This document shows positions 49,421 to 58,107 of a DNA stretch of 64,000 nt, piece after piece. The stretch lies in the NCBI RefSeq assembly GCF_015206895.1, contig NZ_JADEXU010000013.1, forward strand, positions 21,319 through 85,318. Direction: 5' to 3'. The position numbers were made by a program, and so were the translations under genes. Position 1 is the stretch's first letter; every line of letters begins with the position of its first letter. The stretch comes from Nostoc sp. LEGE 12450. GTDB taxonomy: Bacteria; Cyanobacteriota; Cyanobacteriia; Cyanobacteriales; Nostocaceae. A model generated the notes under the pieces. That model saw only the letters and a program-made list of their open reading frames with translations. It had not been told where the DNA came from and made no database searches.

Positions 49421-49772
49421 ATAAAATAATTGTAGGGTTAGAGATGTTTTTTCCACAGCAATTATTCTCAGTCATATATTCCAACAAGGTTAAGTTAAGA
49501 AAAATAGTAGGTTGGATTGGGCAACAGCAAAACCCAAAAAAGGCTTGACAATGTTGGGTTTCATTCCTTAAATTAACCTACATCTGATCTTGTATATGTC
49601 TTTCTTTAATTAAGTTTCAAGTTATTTGAAAATTTGACTTGAGGTACTTTTAAATTCACCTTAACCACCCTTAAATTTATCGGATAACTTAGAGGATTTA
49701 AAATTTTTTATACCAATAATAAGACTTTTCAAACATCCTCTTAATAATAGATATTTCACCTGACTATAAAAT
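49421..49772. other. Intergenic region upstream of the phytase gene
   Basis: No gene is supported here (a 74-codon open stretch at 49661-49885 is Lys/Phe-rich and has no family features). It contains the half Pho site at 49487-49494 and is otherwise AT-rich. Confidence 0.4.
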
Positions 49773-49795
49773 AAGGTGGGCTGTTTACCCACCTT
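49773..49795 (-). terminator. Terminator of the COP23 gene
   Basis: An 8-bp perfect stem, aaggtggg/cccacctt, with a seven-base loop, followed on the minus strand by attttat. It lies about 95 bp after the stop of the COP23 gene. Confidence 0.65.
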
Positions 49796-49888
49796 AATCT
49801 GAATCTGTATTTTAAGATTACCGCGACAGAAAAAACGATATCTTTTAGTTTTGGCGAAATTGTTCTGATATGTTGAGTAATTCAAACA

Positions 49889-50671
49889 TTAGCGGAAATT
49901 ACCAGGTTTTAAGCGAACAGAGTTAGGCTGAGACTGACGACGAACTGCTACTCCATTCCGCAAATTGTTTCCAGTACCGCCATCTTTGCGATCGAGGAAA
50001 GGTTTTAGATTAATGCCACTTCTAGATGAACTAATCCGATTATTGCCACTCCCTAGAAGTGTACGTCCTAAATTATATAATTCATTCCCTCCACTACTGC
50101 GATCGCCATAAGTGTTAACGGCTATAGTCTGCTGTCCGCTGTCAGCAGTAGTCAAGTTCTGAAAAATACTATTGCGGATTACAACAGGATCTTTCCCACG
50201 AGGTACTGTCAGCACAATTCTACAGGTTGGGTTAGCTTCTGTTGTGACGCAGACAATATTTTCGTTATTTTCTACAGATGTCTGGAGTTCTTGTAAACCA
50301 TCTGGACGATAAAGTTCTAAACGACTAGCAATTGTTGCACAACGTCTCTGTGCATCCCAACCACCGCCCAAAGCCGCAGGTGCTGCCCAAGGAAAGAATT
50401 GTCCTGGTTGACTTTGTGGCTGATACATAACGGTGGACTGACCGTTGTAAGTCTGGCAGGTAAACCGAGTTGTACCGTCAGATGAGGGTGAAGGGGGTAT
50501 ACCTGTTGATGTGTCTATTGGGACTGGTGCTGATGTCCCACCTGATGGGACTGTTGGTACTACTACACCGTCGCCAGTAGAGTCATATTGTGCCATTGCT
50601 GCCGAATTGCCCAGACACAAAGATAAGCCAATACTACCCAAAGATATCAATCGCAGTAGTTGTGATGACAT
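49889..50671 (-). CDS. COP23-domain exported protein
   Basis: A 260-residue protein with a signal peptide (LLRLISLGSIGLSLCLGNSAAMA) and a Pro/Ser-rich linker. About 70-190 is a COP23 domain: FTCQTYNGQSTVMYQP, FPWAAPAALGGGWDAQRRCATIASRLELYRPDGLQEL, NIVCVTTEANPTCRIVLTVPRG. The paired cysteines probably form disulfides. COP23 names a circadian-oscillating membrane-associated protein of cyanobacteria; its function is unknown. The C-terminus is basic and disordered. It follows the M48 protease by 58 bp, likely in one operon. Confidence 0.85.
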   Translation of the reverse strand: MSSQLLRLISLGSIGLSLCLGNSAAMAQYDSTGDGVVVPTVPSGGTSAPVPIDTSTGIPPSPSSDGTTRFTCQTYNGQSTVMYQPQSQPGQFFPWAAPAALGGGWDAQRRCATIASRLELYRPDGLQELQTSVENNENIVCVTTEANPTCRIVLTVPRGKDPVVIRNSIFQNLTTADSGQQTIAVNTYGDRSSGGNELYNLGRTLLGSGNNRISSSRSGINLKPFLDRKDGGTGNNLRNGVAVRRQSQPNSVRLKPGNFR

Positions 50672-50729
50672 AAATCATCCTCCAGTAGAAATAAGTAGGG
50701 AATTGATAGTTTAAGTGACGAATAATTCT

Positions 50730-52385
50730 CTATTTTGATTCATTAAAAACGCTATTTTTTTCCTCTCTTGCTTTTTTCTCTTCGAGTAGCTTTTTCACCC
50801 GTGCTTTAATTTCTAGATGACGCTCCACTCCTTCATAAGCATAACGGTTGTAGCTATTACGGGTAATGAGGTTTTCTAAATAACTAACTCGCTCATTGCC
50901 GCCTGGGTGCGAAGATAACCAACTAGGAGGAGCATTTTTTTGCTGTTTTTCTAGCGTCACCATTAAGTTACGCAAGCCATCAGCAGCGTAGCCAGTGGCA
51001 ACAATTAGGCGTGTGCCCAGATTATCTGCCTGACGTTCCATATCGCGGCTGTAACTGAGTGCAAACAGTTGACCGATAGTGCCGCCTAGAGGTAGATATT
51101 GGGTAACGTTAGAGATCAGGTTGCCTTCGCTGACTAATTGAAAAGTGTGGGATAAAAGTACATGAGATAATTCATGACCCATTAGCCCAGCTAATTCTGC
51201 TTCGGAATTAGCTTTAGCGATCGCACCTGCATTAATAAAAATTTTACCCCCAGGTAATGCAAAGGCGTTAAGGCTTTCCTCTGGAATCACAAAGAATTCG
51301 TATTTAAACTCGTCCCGTCCTCCTACCTTCGCCAATTTCTGTCCAATTTCATTGACGTATGCCAAAATATCTTCGTCTATAATTACACCCAGCTGTTTTT
51401 TTGCCTGCTTTGCCACCGACTCACCTATGGCTCGTTCACCTTGTAGCAGCATGATGGTAGAGTCAAGGGCAGAAAACGGCCCAAGCAGACTGCCAGTGAC
51501 GGCATAACCTAAAGCACCTGTAATAATATTACCGAGGACATTGCCTCTAATTTCTCCTTGTGTATAAGATTTGTAACGGTTCAGATTTTCTTCTGCTAGT
51601 TTTGTAAACTCAGGCGCTTGGGGATTTTTCGGGTTGAGAATAGCAAATTGACGCGCCGCCAAGGACGCTTCCATCCATTTTTTATCACCAGCTAGGGCTG
51701 TAACTCTAGCTTTAATTAATTCTGCTTGATCTGGATACAGCGAAGAAGCCCGTTCTAATATATCTAATGCTTCTTTAGTGCGATCGTATTGTTTCAACGC
51801 TTCAGCATATCGGATATGTCCAGGGATAAATTCAGGATATTGCTCAACTAATAGTTGCAGAGGTACTAAAGTTTTTGTTTGCAACTTTTGTGCTATCCCC
51901 GCCTCTGATTCTCGCCAGTAGACTTTACCTCCTGGGGATAGTTGCGTGGGGTCGAGTATGGCAGCTTTACGCTGTTGATTATCTGATGTTTTACCAAAAG
52001 GCTGCTTAACTTCGCGGTAAATTTTTTCCGCCTCTGGGATTTGTCCCGCCAGATAAAGTTTATCCGCTTCTATGAATTTTAGCCGACGGGTGAGTTCTTC
52101 CGGGCTGAGTGGGGGTTCCTGTGGCGACTCTGGCTTTTTCGGTTCAGAAACTTCAGGGGCGGGTTTTGGTGCTTCTGGCGTTGATGAACGTTGCAGCACT
52201 TCCCGTAACTTTTGGACTTTAGTTGTTTCTGAATTGGGCTTTGTCGTTTCAATAGTGGTAGAAGCAGCAGGTTCTTGTGCCAGAAGGGGTGAAGGTGCCT
52301 GCGTTAGGATTATCAAAATTGATGTAGCAGCTGAAAGTAATACCCACTTCCAAGCTGGCAGTAAAGACTTCCAGATTCGTTTCAT
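50730..52385 (-). CDS. M48 family metalloprotease with TPR region
   Basis: A 551-residue protein from the ATG at 52385 (MKRIWKSLLPAWKW); an in-frame ATG at 52433 would put 16 residues before the signal peptide and is less likely. After a hydrophobic leader and a Pro/Glu/Lys-rich linker come TPR-like helices (~90-280: KLYLAGQIPEAEKIYREV, YAEALKQYDRTKEALDIL). The M48 peptidase follows: GHELSHVLLSH, with His404 as first zinc ligand, then YSRDMERQADNLGTRLI, which supplies the third ligand. It resembles BepA/YfgC-type periplasmic proteases that work on outer-membrane proteins, but with the TPR part in front rather than behind. Zinc dependence and periplasmic location are inferred. Confidence 0.9.
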   Translation of the reverse strand: MKRIWKSLLPAWKWVLLSAATSILIILTQAPSPLLAQEPAASTTIETTKPNSETTKVQKLREVLQRSSTPEAPKPAPEVSEPKKPESPQEPPLSPEELTRRLKFIEADKLYLAGQIPEAEKIYREVKQPFGKTSDNQQRKAAILDPTQLSPGGKVYWRESEAGIAQKLQTKTLVPLQLLVEQYPEFIPGHIRYAEALKQYDRTKEALDILERASSLYPDQAELIKARVTALAGDKKWMEASLAARQFAILNPKNPQAPEFTKLAEENLNRYKSYTQGEIRGNVLGNIITGALGYAVTGSLLGPFSALDSTIMLLQGERAIGESVAKQAKKQLGVIIDEDILAYVNEIGQKLAKVGGRDEFKYEFFVIPEESLNAFALPGGKIFINAGAIAKANSEAELAGLMGHELSHVLLSHTFQLVSEGNLISNVTQYLPLGGTIGQLFALSYSRDMERQADNLGTRLIVATGYAADGLRNLMVTLEKQQKNAPPSWLSSHPGGNERVSYLENLITRNSYNRYAYEGVERHLEIKARVKKLLEEKKAREEKNSVFNESK

Positions 52386-52567
52386 GCTTGGGCCCACGTA
52401 TGCAAAAGGCTCTTTTTTAAATTTTATGAGCAATTAGCAAAATACGCGTATAGTGATGTATTTTTTGTGAGGCAGTATGCGGAACTGCGAACTGTTCGGT
52501 GATGCGGCGCAGCACTTATTTGCTTAAACTGAGTCACTCAAATACTTGAAAATTTTGCTTATATATG

Positions 52568-53299
52568 CTAAAGCAAATTATTTGGATCAATACCTTGAGA
52601 TTGTAAATAGGCAATTAACCGTTCTTTTTGCTGACGTTCCTGTTCAATTTGTTCCACCGCCCAAAGCAACAAATTACCTGCCTCATCCCACCAGCGCAAC
52701 CAGTAACCAGTTCTAGCTTCCTTTGTTCCTTGCCAAGTTCCCAGAAATAAACCCATTGAATCAATCCAATGACGACCATTTTCATCAGGTTGCTTTAACT
52801 CGTAGCGGCTGTTTTCGAGTTGGTAAAATTCTAACAACCCGCCATTTGGGTCAAAAATTACATAAATTGGAACTTGAAGAATCTGCTCATAAAAAAACCA
52901 TTTTCCTGGTGGATAGGTTCGCTTAAAAGAGTATTCTCCACCCTCAGCGTCAGATAGAAATTCCATCACAATTGCCGGAATATCTCCATCTAAATTGGGT
53001 GTATAGCTTTTGCGTTCTCCTAAAATTTGATTTACCGATGGCACATAAACCCAGTCGGGTGCTTTAGCAACAAATTGCCCGTTTATTGTTGCACAAAGTC
53101 CAAAATTCGAGGCTATCAACATCTGCGGTTGGATGAAACCGCTTATCTCAAGGCTTTCGCGCAAAGCACCAGCTAATAGTGGCTGACCTGTATTTTCCAC
53201 TGGTTCATCCTCTAACTGAAAATCTGCGGGCAACGCTTCCCAAGATATTATCAGTTTTGTTGAAGATTTAGCTTCACCAAGTTGGGTTGTCATAAACAC
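52568..53299 (-). CDS. Uma2 family protein (PD-(D/E)XK-like)
   Basis: A 243-residue Uma2/DUF820 protein; the start may be the ATG at 53293 (MTTQLGEA). The family core is PAIVMEFLSDAEGGEYSF followed by KWFFYEQILQVPIYVIFDP, and the C-terminal charged helix is EQIEQERQQKERLIAYLQ. It belongs to the same family as 1191-1943 but is clearly diverged. Function unknown. Confidence 0.87.
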   Translation of the reverse strand: MFMTTQLGEAKSSTKLIISWEALPADFQLEDEPVENTGQPLLAGALRESLEISGFIQPQMLIASNFGLCATINGQFVAKAPDWVYVPSVNQILGERKSYTPNLDGDIPAIVMEFLSDAEGGEYSFKRTYPPGKWFFYEQILQVPIYVIFDPNGGLLEFYQLENSRYELKQPDENGRHWIDSMGLFLGTWQGTKEARTGYWLRWWDEAGNLLLWAVEQIEQERQQKERLIAYLQSQGIDPNNLL

Positions 53300-53413
53300 C
53301 CCTTTTTATTGATTTGTCTTTATTTTATGAGCGATCGCAGGTATTCTACAACAACGTCGCAGTTTGAGATGCGATACCTCCGGTGGGCAAAGCCAACGCA
53401 CAGTAGTAAAACA

Positions 53414-53442
53414 CAAAAAACCCCGGCGAAACTAACCGGGGT
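53414..53442 (-). terminator. Rho-independent terminator of psb34
   Basis: On the minus strand accccgg/ccggggt form a 7-bp stem around a nine-base loop, followed directly by tttttt. It lies 55 bp after the psb34 stop codon. Confidence 0.88.
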
Positions 53443-53496
53443 AAGAGAGAGAGGTACGAATGACGATGAGATACAGCGATACCGAAATTGAAAATC

Positions 53497-53667
53497 TTAG
53501 CTAACGCTAAAACCAATTAAAACTAAAGTTGTAACAATTAAAGTAGCAAAAAGACTTTGTAAAACGTATTTACGTTGTTCCCAAATTGCTGGGTACTCGG
53601 CGTAGTAAACCTTGGGTTCAGCTGCGTAGTTATTGAGAATGCCGTCTTCATTTACAGTGGTGTACAT
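53497..53667 (-). CDS. psb34: Psb34-type single-helix protein (ssl1498 family)
   Basis: A 56-residue minus-strand gene. The translation starts MYTTVNEDGILNNYAAEPKVYYAEYP and ends with one transmembrane helix, LFATLIVTTLVLIGFSVS. This layout (TxEDGxLNNFAxEPKxYxAE, then a helix) is the ssl1498 family of light-harvesting-like cyanobacterial proteins; the Synechocystis member is Psb34, which attaches to photosystem II during late assembly next to CP47. The start is supported by aaaaagagaaaaaaat upstream and by family length. It is a single gene between its own promoter region and a strong terminator. Thylakoid location is inferred. Confidence 0.88.
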   Translation of the reverse strand: MYTTVNEDGILNNYAAEPKVYYAEYPAIWEQRKYVLQSLFATLIVTTLVLIGFSVS

Positions 53668-53884
53668 ATTTTTTTCTCTTTTTTTGTTTACTTATGTAAC
53701 TAAATTTAACAGGATTGTTACGAAACGTCAAGAGGACTTGACAAAAAAGGGCTGATTATTTTAATAAAAATAACTTATCAGGCATAGGGGACTGAGGTGA
53801 AGCTACCGCAGCCGCCGAAAATGCCATATACTACGCAATTTTTTAAATTGCAAAATCTAAAATCCAAAATTGTATAAAAATAGA

Positions 53885-53969
53885 ACTTACGCAAAACTAC
53901 ACGCGGTAGGGGCAATTCATGAATTACCCCTACCGGAAAATAACGGTTTGGGCTATTTTTGGCGTAAGT
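53885..53969. repeat. MITE-like element with palindromic centre
   Basis: Ends acttacgcaaaa (53885-53896) and ttttggcgtaagt (53957-53969) are inverted. The centre, ggtaggggcaattcatgaat with its mirror, is a near-perfect palindrome. A partial copy lies at 57915-57960. No gene occurs in 53668-54174. Confidence 0.6.
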
Positions 53970-53985
53970 CCTGAAAGAGTAGAGA

Positions 53986-54170
53986 CAATACGGTTCGGTA
54001 AAGGCAAGAGACGCGATAAATCGCCGTCTCTACAAAGGACTTACTTATTAGACATCTCCAGAAATTAATTATGCGTTACCTGAAACCCTTTTAGAGACGT
54101 TGCATTGCAACGTCTGTTCATTTTCACCAGATGTCTATTGTAAAGACGGCGATTTATCGCGTCTCTCTAA
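53986..54170. repeat. Dispersed hairpin repeats
   Basis: The left end caatacggttcggtaaagg (53986-54004) matches the MITE ends at 43458 and 62166. Then come copies of the gagacgcgataaatcgccg hairpin in both orientations (54008-54033 and 54143-54167) and an agacgttgcattgcaacgtct palindrome at 54092-54113. It fills the gap before the DUF1611 gene. Confidence 0.6.
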
Positions 54171-54174
54171 CCAT

Positions 54175-55221
54175 CTAGTTCTTCATCACTGCATCCAAAA
54201 GCACATTGGCATCAAAGCGGACTACATCGGTGCAAGGTAGCCCGGTTTCTGCTGTTATTTGAGCGATGCTTTCCTCAGCCGCAGATTCATCTAAATGTGC
54301 TGTGTTAAGTGCTATACCCACTATAGGCACACTTGCAAAAGCGCCACCTGCACTAGCAACGGTTTCATAAAGACGAATTACCTCTAGTAAAGGTGGAATT
54401 ATTACATGGGGATGATTGCGGACATGAACTTGTCCCGCCCGATGGACTAAAACCAGTTGAGTTGGTTGGGAACCACGAATCAGGGGTAGGGTTGCCGTTG
54501 AACCAGGGTGTAGCAGTGAACCTTGCCCTTCAATGTGCAAGATGTCATAGTTTTTACCGTAGCGCATGACTACTTGTTCCACAGCACCAGCAGCAAAGTC
54601 TACCCGCACGGCATCTAAAGGTACACCATCCCCTTCTAACATCACCCCAGTTTGACCTGTGGCGAGAAATTTAGAACGCCAGCCCCGCAGTTTTGATGCC
54701 CAATGTAACTGTAGGCTAGTTGACATTTTCCCGATCGCCATATCGGTTCCCACTGTCAATACCCGCCGACACGGAAGCGTGCGGGCTATTCCACTAGCAA
54801 CACTTATATTAGGCGGCTCTTTGCGGACATCCCAAATTAGTTGCCCTGGTTTGAGCAGTGCATTTAAGTCGGGTATATTTGCCATTGGTGTATGCAAACC
54901 ATTCACCAAGGACATCCCAGCTTCTAAAGCGTCTTTGATTTCTAGCCAGTAATCATCTGGGATAGCACCACCACTTGGAGCAATGCCTATTACCAAAACT
55001 TCTGGCTTGTACTCTAGGGCTGCGGCTACCGATGCCATAATCGGAACATTACGCTTGATACCTGTTAATTCTGTCAGAGATTTGCCAGCGCATTCGCGAT
55101 CAATGACGGCTACAATTGGTGCTTCACTGTAACGTAAAATTGCGAGTCCGGTTTTGCCGTGAGCCCCAGTAGTTCCCTCATGAAGTAAGATAGCTACTCG
55201 TTGATTAAGTGGTAGACGCAC
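54175..55221 (-). CDS. DUF1611 protein, DgcN-like
   Basis: A 348-residue DUF1611 protein with a Rossmann-like N-terminal half (VIGIAPSGGAIPDDYW) and a P-loop domain, VLTVGTDMAIGKMSTSLQL, then LATGQTGVMLEGDGVPLD, DILHIEGQGSLLHPG. In some bacteria the DUF1611 protein DgcN is reported to acetylate D-glutamate, with DgcA, an epimerase-like enzyme, acting next. The same two families are paired here with a 17-bp overlap, suggesting coupled translation and a common pathway. D-Glu or N-acetyl-D-Glu metabolism is an inference; peptidoglycan-derived D-amino acids are one possible source. Confidence 0.85.
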   Translation of the reverse strand: MRLPLNQRVAILLHEGTTGAHGKTGLAILRYSEAPIVAVIDRECAGKSLTELTGIKRNVPIMASVAAALEYKPEVLVIGIAPSGGAIPDDYWLEIKDALEAGMSLVNGLHTPMANIPDLNALLKPGQLIWDVRKEPPNISVASGIARTLPCRRVLTVGTDMAIGKMSTSLQLHWASKLRGWRSKFLATGQTGVMLEGDGVPLDAVRVDFAAGAVEQVVMRYGKNYDILHIEGQGSLLHPGSTATLPLIRGSQPTQLVLVHRAGQVHVRNHPHVIIPPLLEVIRLYETVASAGGAFASVPIVGIALNTAHLDESAAEESIAQITAETGLPCTDVVRFDANVLLDAVMKN

Positions 55222-56257
55222 TGTGTTTTACCCCCAAACCTGGTAAATCGTTTAGCAAAACTCTACCTTCTTTTAGCAATGCACCTGTAAAAGGATCATC
55301 GATTAAGTTGAGGTGACTGTCTAAATCTAAATAATCAGCTAGTGGCGCTAGCTGTAATGCTGCTGTATTAGCTAGGGAACTATCAGAATAGCAACCGAAC
55401 ATTACTTGCAACCGATATGCTCGTGCTGTATGTACCATTCGCATCGCTTCTGTTAGTCCCCCTGATTTCATCAGTTTGATATTAATACCATCCACGTAAT
55501 TTGCCAAATCGGGAATATCAGAACTTGTGAAGCAACTTTCATCAATAAAGATGGGTAGGGGAGAGTGTTCTTTGAGTTTTGCTAAACTTTTTTCCTGACC
55601 CCGTGGCAATGGCTGTTCTACATACTTTATACCCAATTCAGCTAGCCAATTGCACATTGCGATCGCATCTTCTAAACTCCAACCCCCGTTGGCATCAACA
55701 AAAAACTCTAGTTCCGCTGCTTCTTCTCGCACCGCTAAGAGCATTTTTTTATCTGCATCTATGCCATCTGGACTACCTAACTTCACCTTGAAAAGGCGAA
55801 CATCGGTAAATTGTAACCAGTCTCGCGCTCTCGCCCTAGCACCTTCAGGCGAATTAATCCCAATTGTGACTGAAGTTGGTACTATTTGATTGCGATCGAG
55901 TCCCCAAATTTGCCACAAAGGTAATCCTACACGCTTACCTAACCAGTCGTGCATTGCCATATCCAAGGCTGCTCTAGCAGCAGAAGGAACCTGGTTTTGT
56001 ATTAAAACTTGCTCAATTTGCTGTCGTTGTAAAGGGCTGAATGTTTGTAACAGTGGCACAACTTGCTCTAAAGCATTTTTGATTGTATCAGTTGATTGTC
56101 GATGATTACCCACACCAAACGGCGACGCTTCCCCCCAACCTTCGATCCCATCATGTGAAATCTTCACCCATACATTAGTTGTCTGTGACGTTGTACCTCT
56201 ACTAATGGTCAACGGAAATCTTTTATTTACAGTAAATAAATTTACATTTATTTGCAT
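55205..56257 (-). CDS. Dipeptide epimerase/DgcA-like, enolase superfamily
   Basis: A 350-residue enolase-superfamily protein of the muconate-lactonizing/dipeptide-epimerase subgroup. Visible motifs are LFKVKLGSP (the KxK catalytic lysine), the metal ligands FFVDANGGWS, YVEQPLPRG and FIDESCF, and the second lysine in INIKLMKSGG. L-Ala-D/L-Glu epimerases recycle murein peptides; the homologue DgcA paired with DUF1611 is reported to act on N-acetyl-D-glutamate. The downstream overlapping DUF1611 gene favours the second reading. Substrate specificity cannot be decided from the sequence. Confidence 0.88.
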   Translation of the reverse strand: MQINVNLFTVNKRFPLTISRGTTSQTTNVWVKISHDGIEGWGEASPFGVGNHRQSTDTIKNALEQVVPLLQTFSPLQRQQIEQVLIQNQVPSAARAALDMAMHDWLGKRVGLPLWQIWGLDRNQIVPTSVTIGINSPEGARARARDWLQFTDVRLFKVKLGSPDGIDADKKMLLAVREEAAELEFFVDANGGWSLEDAIAMCNWLAELGIKYVEQPLPRGQEKSLAKLKEHSPLPIFIDESCFTSSDIPDLANYVDGINIKLMKSGGLTEAMRMVHTARAYRLQVMFGCYSDSSLANTAALQLAPLADYLDLDSHLNLIDDPFTGALLKEGRVLLNDLPGLGVKHSASTT

Positions 56258-56395
56258 ACTTATTCTGTATATTGTGTTAACGCAAAAGCAAGTGTAAGTT
56301 CAAAGTTTAGATTATCGGATGTATCTGTTATACTTTTTTACATTCATTGCTTAGTACTAAAGTTTTTATACACAATTTTATTTTTTACTTGATTT

Positions 56396-56947
56396 ATGAG
56401 CAACTTAAAAAAATGGAAGACTTTAAAATCAAAAATGGTTTTAGATAACCCCTGGTGTCAGGTCAGGCAAGATGAAATAGAATTACCCAACGGGAAAATT
56501 ATAGATGATTATTTTGTCAGTATTAAGCCTGACGTTGCGATGGTTTTACCTATCACTCCTAATAGAGAAATTATTTTTGTCCGCCAATATAGACACGCAG
56601 TAGGTGAATTTTTCTTAGAACTACCAGCAGGAAATTTTGACCCTAGAAAAGAGAGTGCAGAAATAGCAGCAATTAGAGAATTTACAGAAGAGACTGGTTA
56701 TATACCCCAAGAATTTAAAAAAATAGGTACTCTATATGATAAGCCGAGTAAAGATACCAATAAAATCCATTTATTTTTAGGAGAAAATGTAAGTAAAGTT
56801 GGAGAACAAAAACTAGATATTACAGAAGAAATTGAAATTATATTTATTCCGATAGAATCAGTTCTAGATAAAATTATTCAAGGAGAAATTTCTGTGGCGG
56901 GAACTGTCGCGGCTCTCTTTTTAGGTTTAACTTTGATTAATTATTAA
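56396..56947 (+). CDS. Nudix hydrolase, ADP-ribose pyrophosphatase-like
   Basis: A 183-residue Nudix protein. The Nudix box is visible as AGNFDPRKESAEIAAI then REFTEETGY, with the RExxEExG core intact and one extra residue between the first Gly and Glu of the consensus. LPAG before the box and IIFVRQYRHAVGEFFLELP upstream are typical of ADP-ribose or nucleoside-diphosphate-sugar pyrophosphatases. It probably hydrolyses ADP-ribose to AMP and ribose-5-phosphate, but other NDP compounds are possible. It is divergently oriented from the epimerase gene; AT-rich DNA separates them. Confidence 0.85.
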   Translation: MSNLKKWKTLKSKMVLDNPWCQVRQDEIELPNGKIIDDYFVSIKPDVAMVLPITPNREIIFVRQYRHAVGEFFLELPAGNFDPRKESAEIAAIREFTEETGYIPQEFKKIGTLYDKPSKDTNKIHLFLGENVSKVGEQKLDITEEIEIIFIPIESVLDKIIQGEISVAGTVAALFLGLTLINY

Positions 56948-57171
56948 TAATTTTTGTCTTTCTCTTCTTGTTGTGTAAAAATAACGCTTGAGACAAATTG
57001 TGTTGTGAAGCTTTTACAGCAATTTTTTTGGGCGTTTTAGCATATAATAATATTAATAAACTTTCCATATAATGTACTTATAAACATTATGTGGAGAAAA
57101 ACTCCGTATATCACTGTTGCTATTCTAAGGACAGAGAGCAATAGCTAAATTCAGATTGGTGGGTTCGTAAC

Positions 57172-57555
57172 GTGGATGTTCTAATTGAATCAACAAGCAG
57201 CTTTGAAAAGGATCTTGGCAGGTTGAGTGAAGACGAGAAAGCCGCAGCGGTTCAAAAAATAAATAATTGCGCCAGCCTTTTCCCAACTCAAAAAGCTGAC
57301 GTTTATCGCAAGTTGCGTCGTCTTCCCCTACCGTCAGATATTAATGGCTATGAATCTTCGCTCTACACACTAAGGGTTTCGCAGAAACTAAGGGTGATTT
57401 TGACAGTTGACGAAGATCCAATTTTTGGGCAAGTTATTTTTACTCTTTTTCGAGTGGTCAAACACAATGACCTCGATAAAGCGTATAAAGGTGTGGCTGA
57501 GTCCTTGTATCAAGGATTACTCCACCACGACCGAGAAGCTGCCCGGATATCGTAA
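57172..57555 (+). CDS. RelE/ParE-like toxin-fold protein
   Basis: A 127-residue protein starting with GTG at 57172. It has a RelE/ParE-type layout: an N-terminal FEKDLGRLSEDEKAAAVQKIN helix pair, then LYTLRVSQKLRVILTVDED and VIFTLFRVVKHNDLDKAY, the antiparallel sheet with Arg/His residues used by ribosome-dependent RNases of this fold. No antitoxin-like gene precedes it. The next gene, 8 bp downstream, also has a RelE-like fold. It could be a toxin, a solitary toxin-like protein or a decayed system; the assignment is by pattern. Confidence 0.65.
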   Translation: MDVLIESTSSFEKDLGRLSEDEKAAAVQKINNCASLFPTQKADVYRKLRRLPLPSDINGYESSLYTLRVSQKLRVILTVDEDPIFGQVIFTLFRVVKHNDLDKAYKGVAESLYQGLLHHDREAARIS

Positions 57556-57563
57556 GTTGGTTT

Positions 57564-57899
57564 ATGGCACAAACCCTTACTCTGTATGATGAATACGGCA
57601 TCATTTATCAAGCGATGAAGATTTTGCCAGATGACGAGCTAAAAATTGCTTTTCTTGAAGCCTTGGCAGAGCTTGAAGATAACGAGTGTCACCGAACAAG
57701 AAAATTTCCAAAAACGAGGCTGCATAAAGTAAAAGGTGTAAAGCAGGCAATTTATCGTGCTGATATCGATAAAGTTTCGGGTTGGCGCATTCACATTCAA
57801 TACATTAATGGGCAAATTCATCTTAAGGATATTATCGAGGGACAAAGACACGATGACGTAATTGAGGTGATTAAATCCAAAAAGTCACGCTATGAGTAA
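57564..57899 (+). CDS. Second RelE-like protein
   Basis: A 111-residue protein 8 bp after the previous gene, so probably in one operon. An N-terminal helical part (YDEYGIIYQAMKILPDDELKIAFLEALAELED) precedes KTRLHKVKGVKQAIYRADIDKVSGWRIHIQYINGQIHLKDIIEGQRHDDVI, whose order of strands and the final R/H/D residues resemble RelE-type toxins. The helical N-terminus is unusual for a toxin. A function other than toxin (for example an antitoxin that mimics the fold) cannot be excluded. Confidence 0.6.
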   Translation: MAQTLTLYDEYGIIYQAMKILPDDELKIAFLEALAELEDNECHRTRKFPKTRLHKVKGVKQAIYRADIDKVSGWRIHIQYINGQIHLKDIIEGQRHDDVIEVIKSKKSRYE

Positions 57900-57914
57900 C
57901 TCTCTGTCTTACAG

Positions 57915-58100
57915 GGCTTATGCAAAACTATACGCGGTAGGAGCGCGTAAGTGTTGTTTTAAATAGTACCGTATCCCAAAAAGTCTATGCACCAGAATGT
58001 CTCAATATGGTCGGTTGAGTTGCAGGGGTTGTCTGTATCCTGTGAGCTTGGTCTTTAGTTTTCGATAGCGAGTTTGAGTATCCACGCCACCTATATTTTT
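57915..58100. repeat. Partial MITE copy and unknown coding-like fragment
   Basis: 57915-57960 repeats the left half of the element at 53885 (cttatgcaaaactatacgcggtagg). Toward 58085 the minus strand reads GGVDTQTRYRKLKTKLTGYRQ, which looks coding-like but which I do not recognise; it starts right after the stop of the nucleoside hydrolase. Confidence 0.4.
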
Positions 58101-58107
58101 TAGTTTT

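Noticed and set aside
49661..49885. 74-codon minus-strand frame
   Set aside because: Lys/Phe-rich AT-driven sequence containing a terminator stem; no family features.
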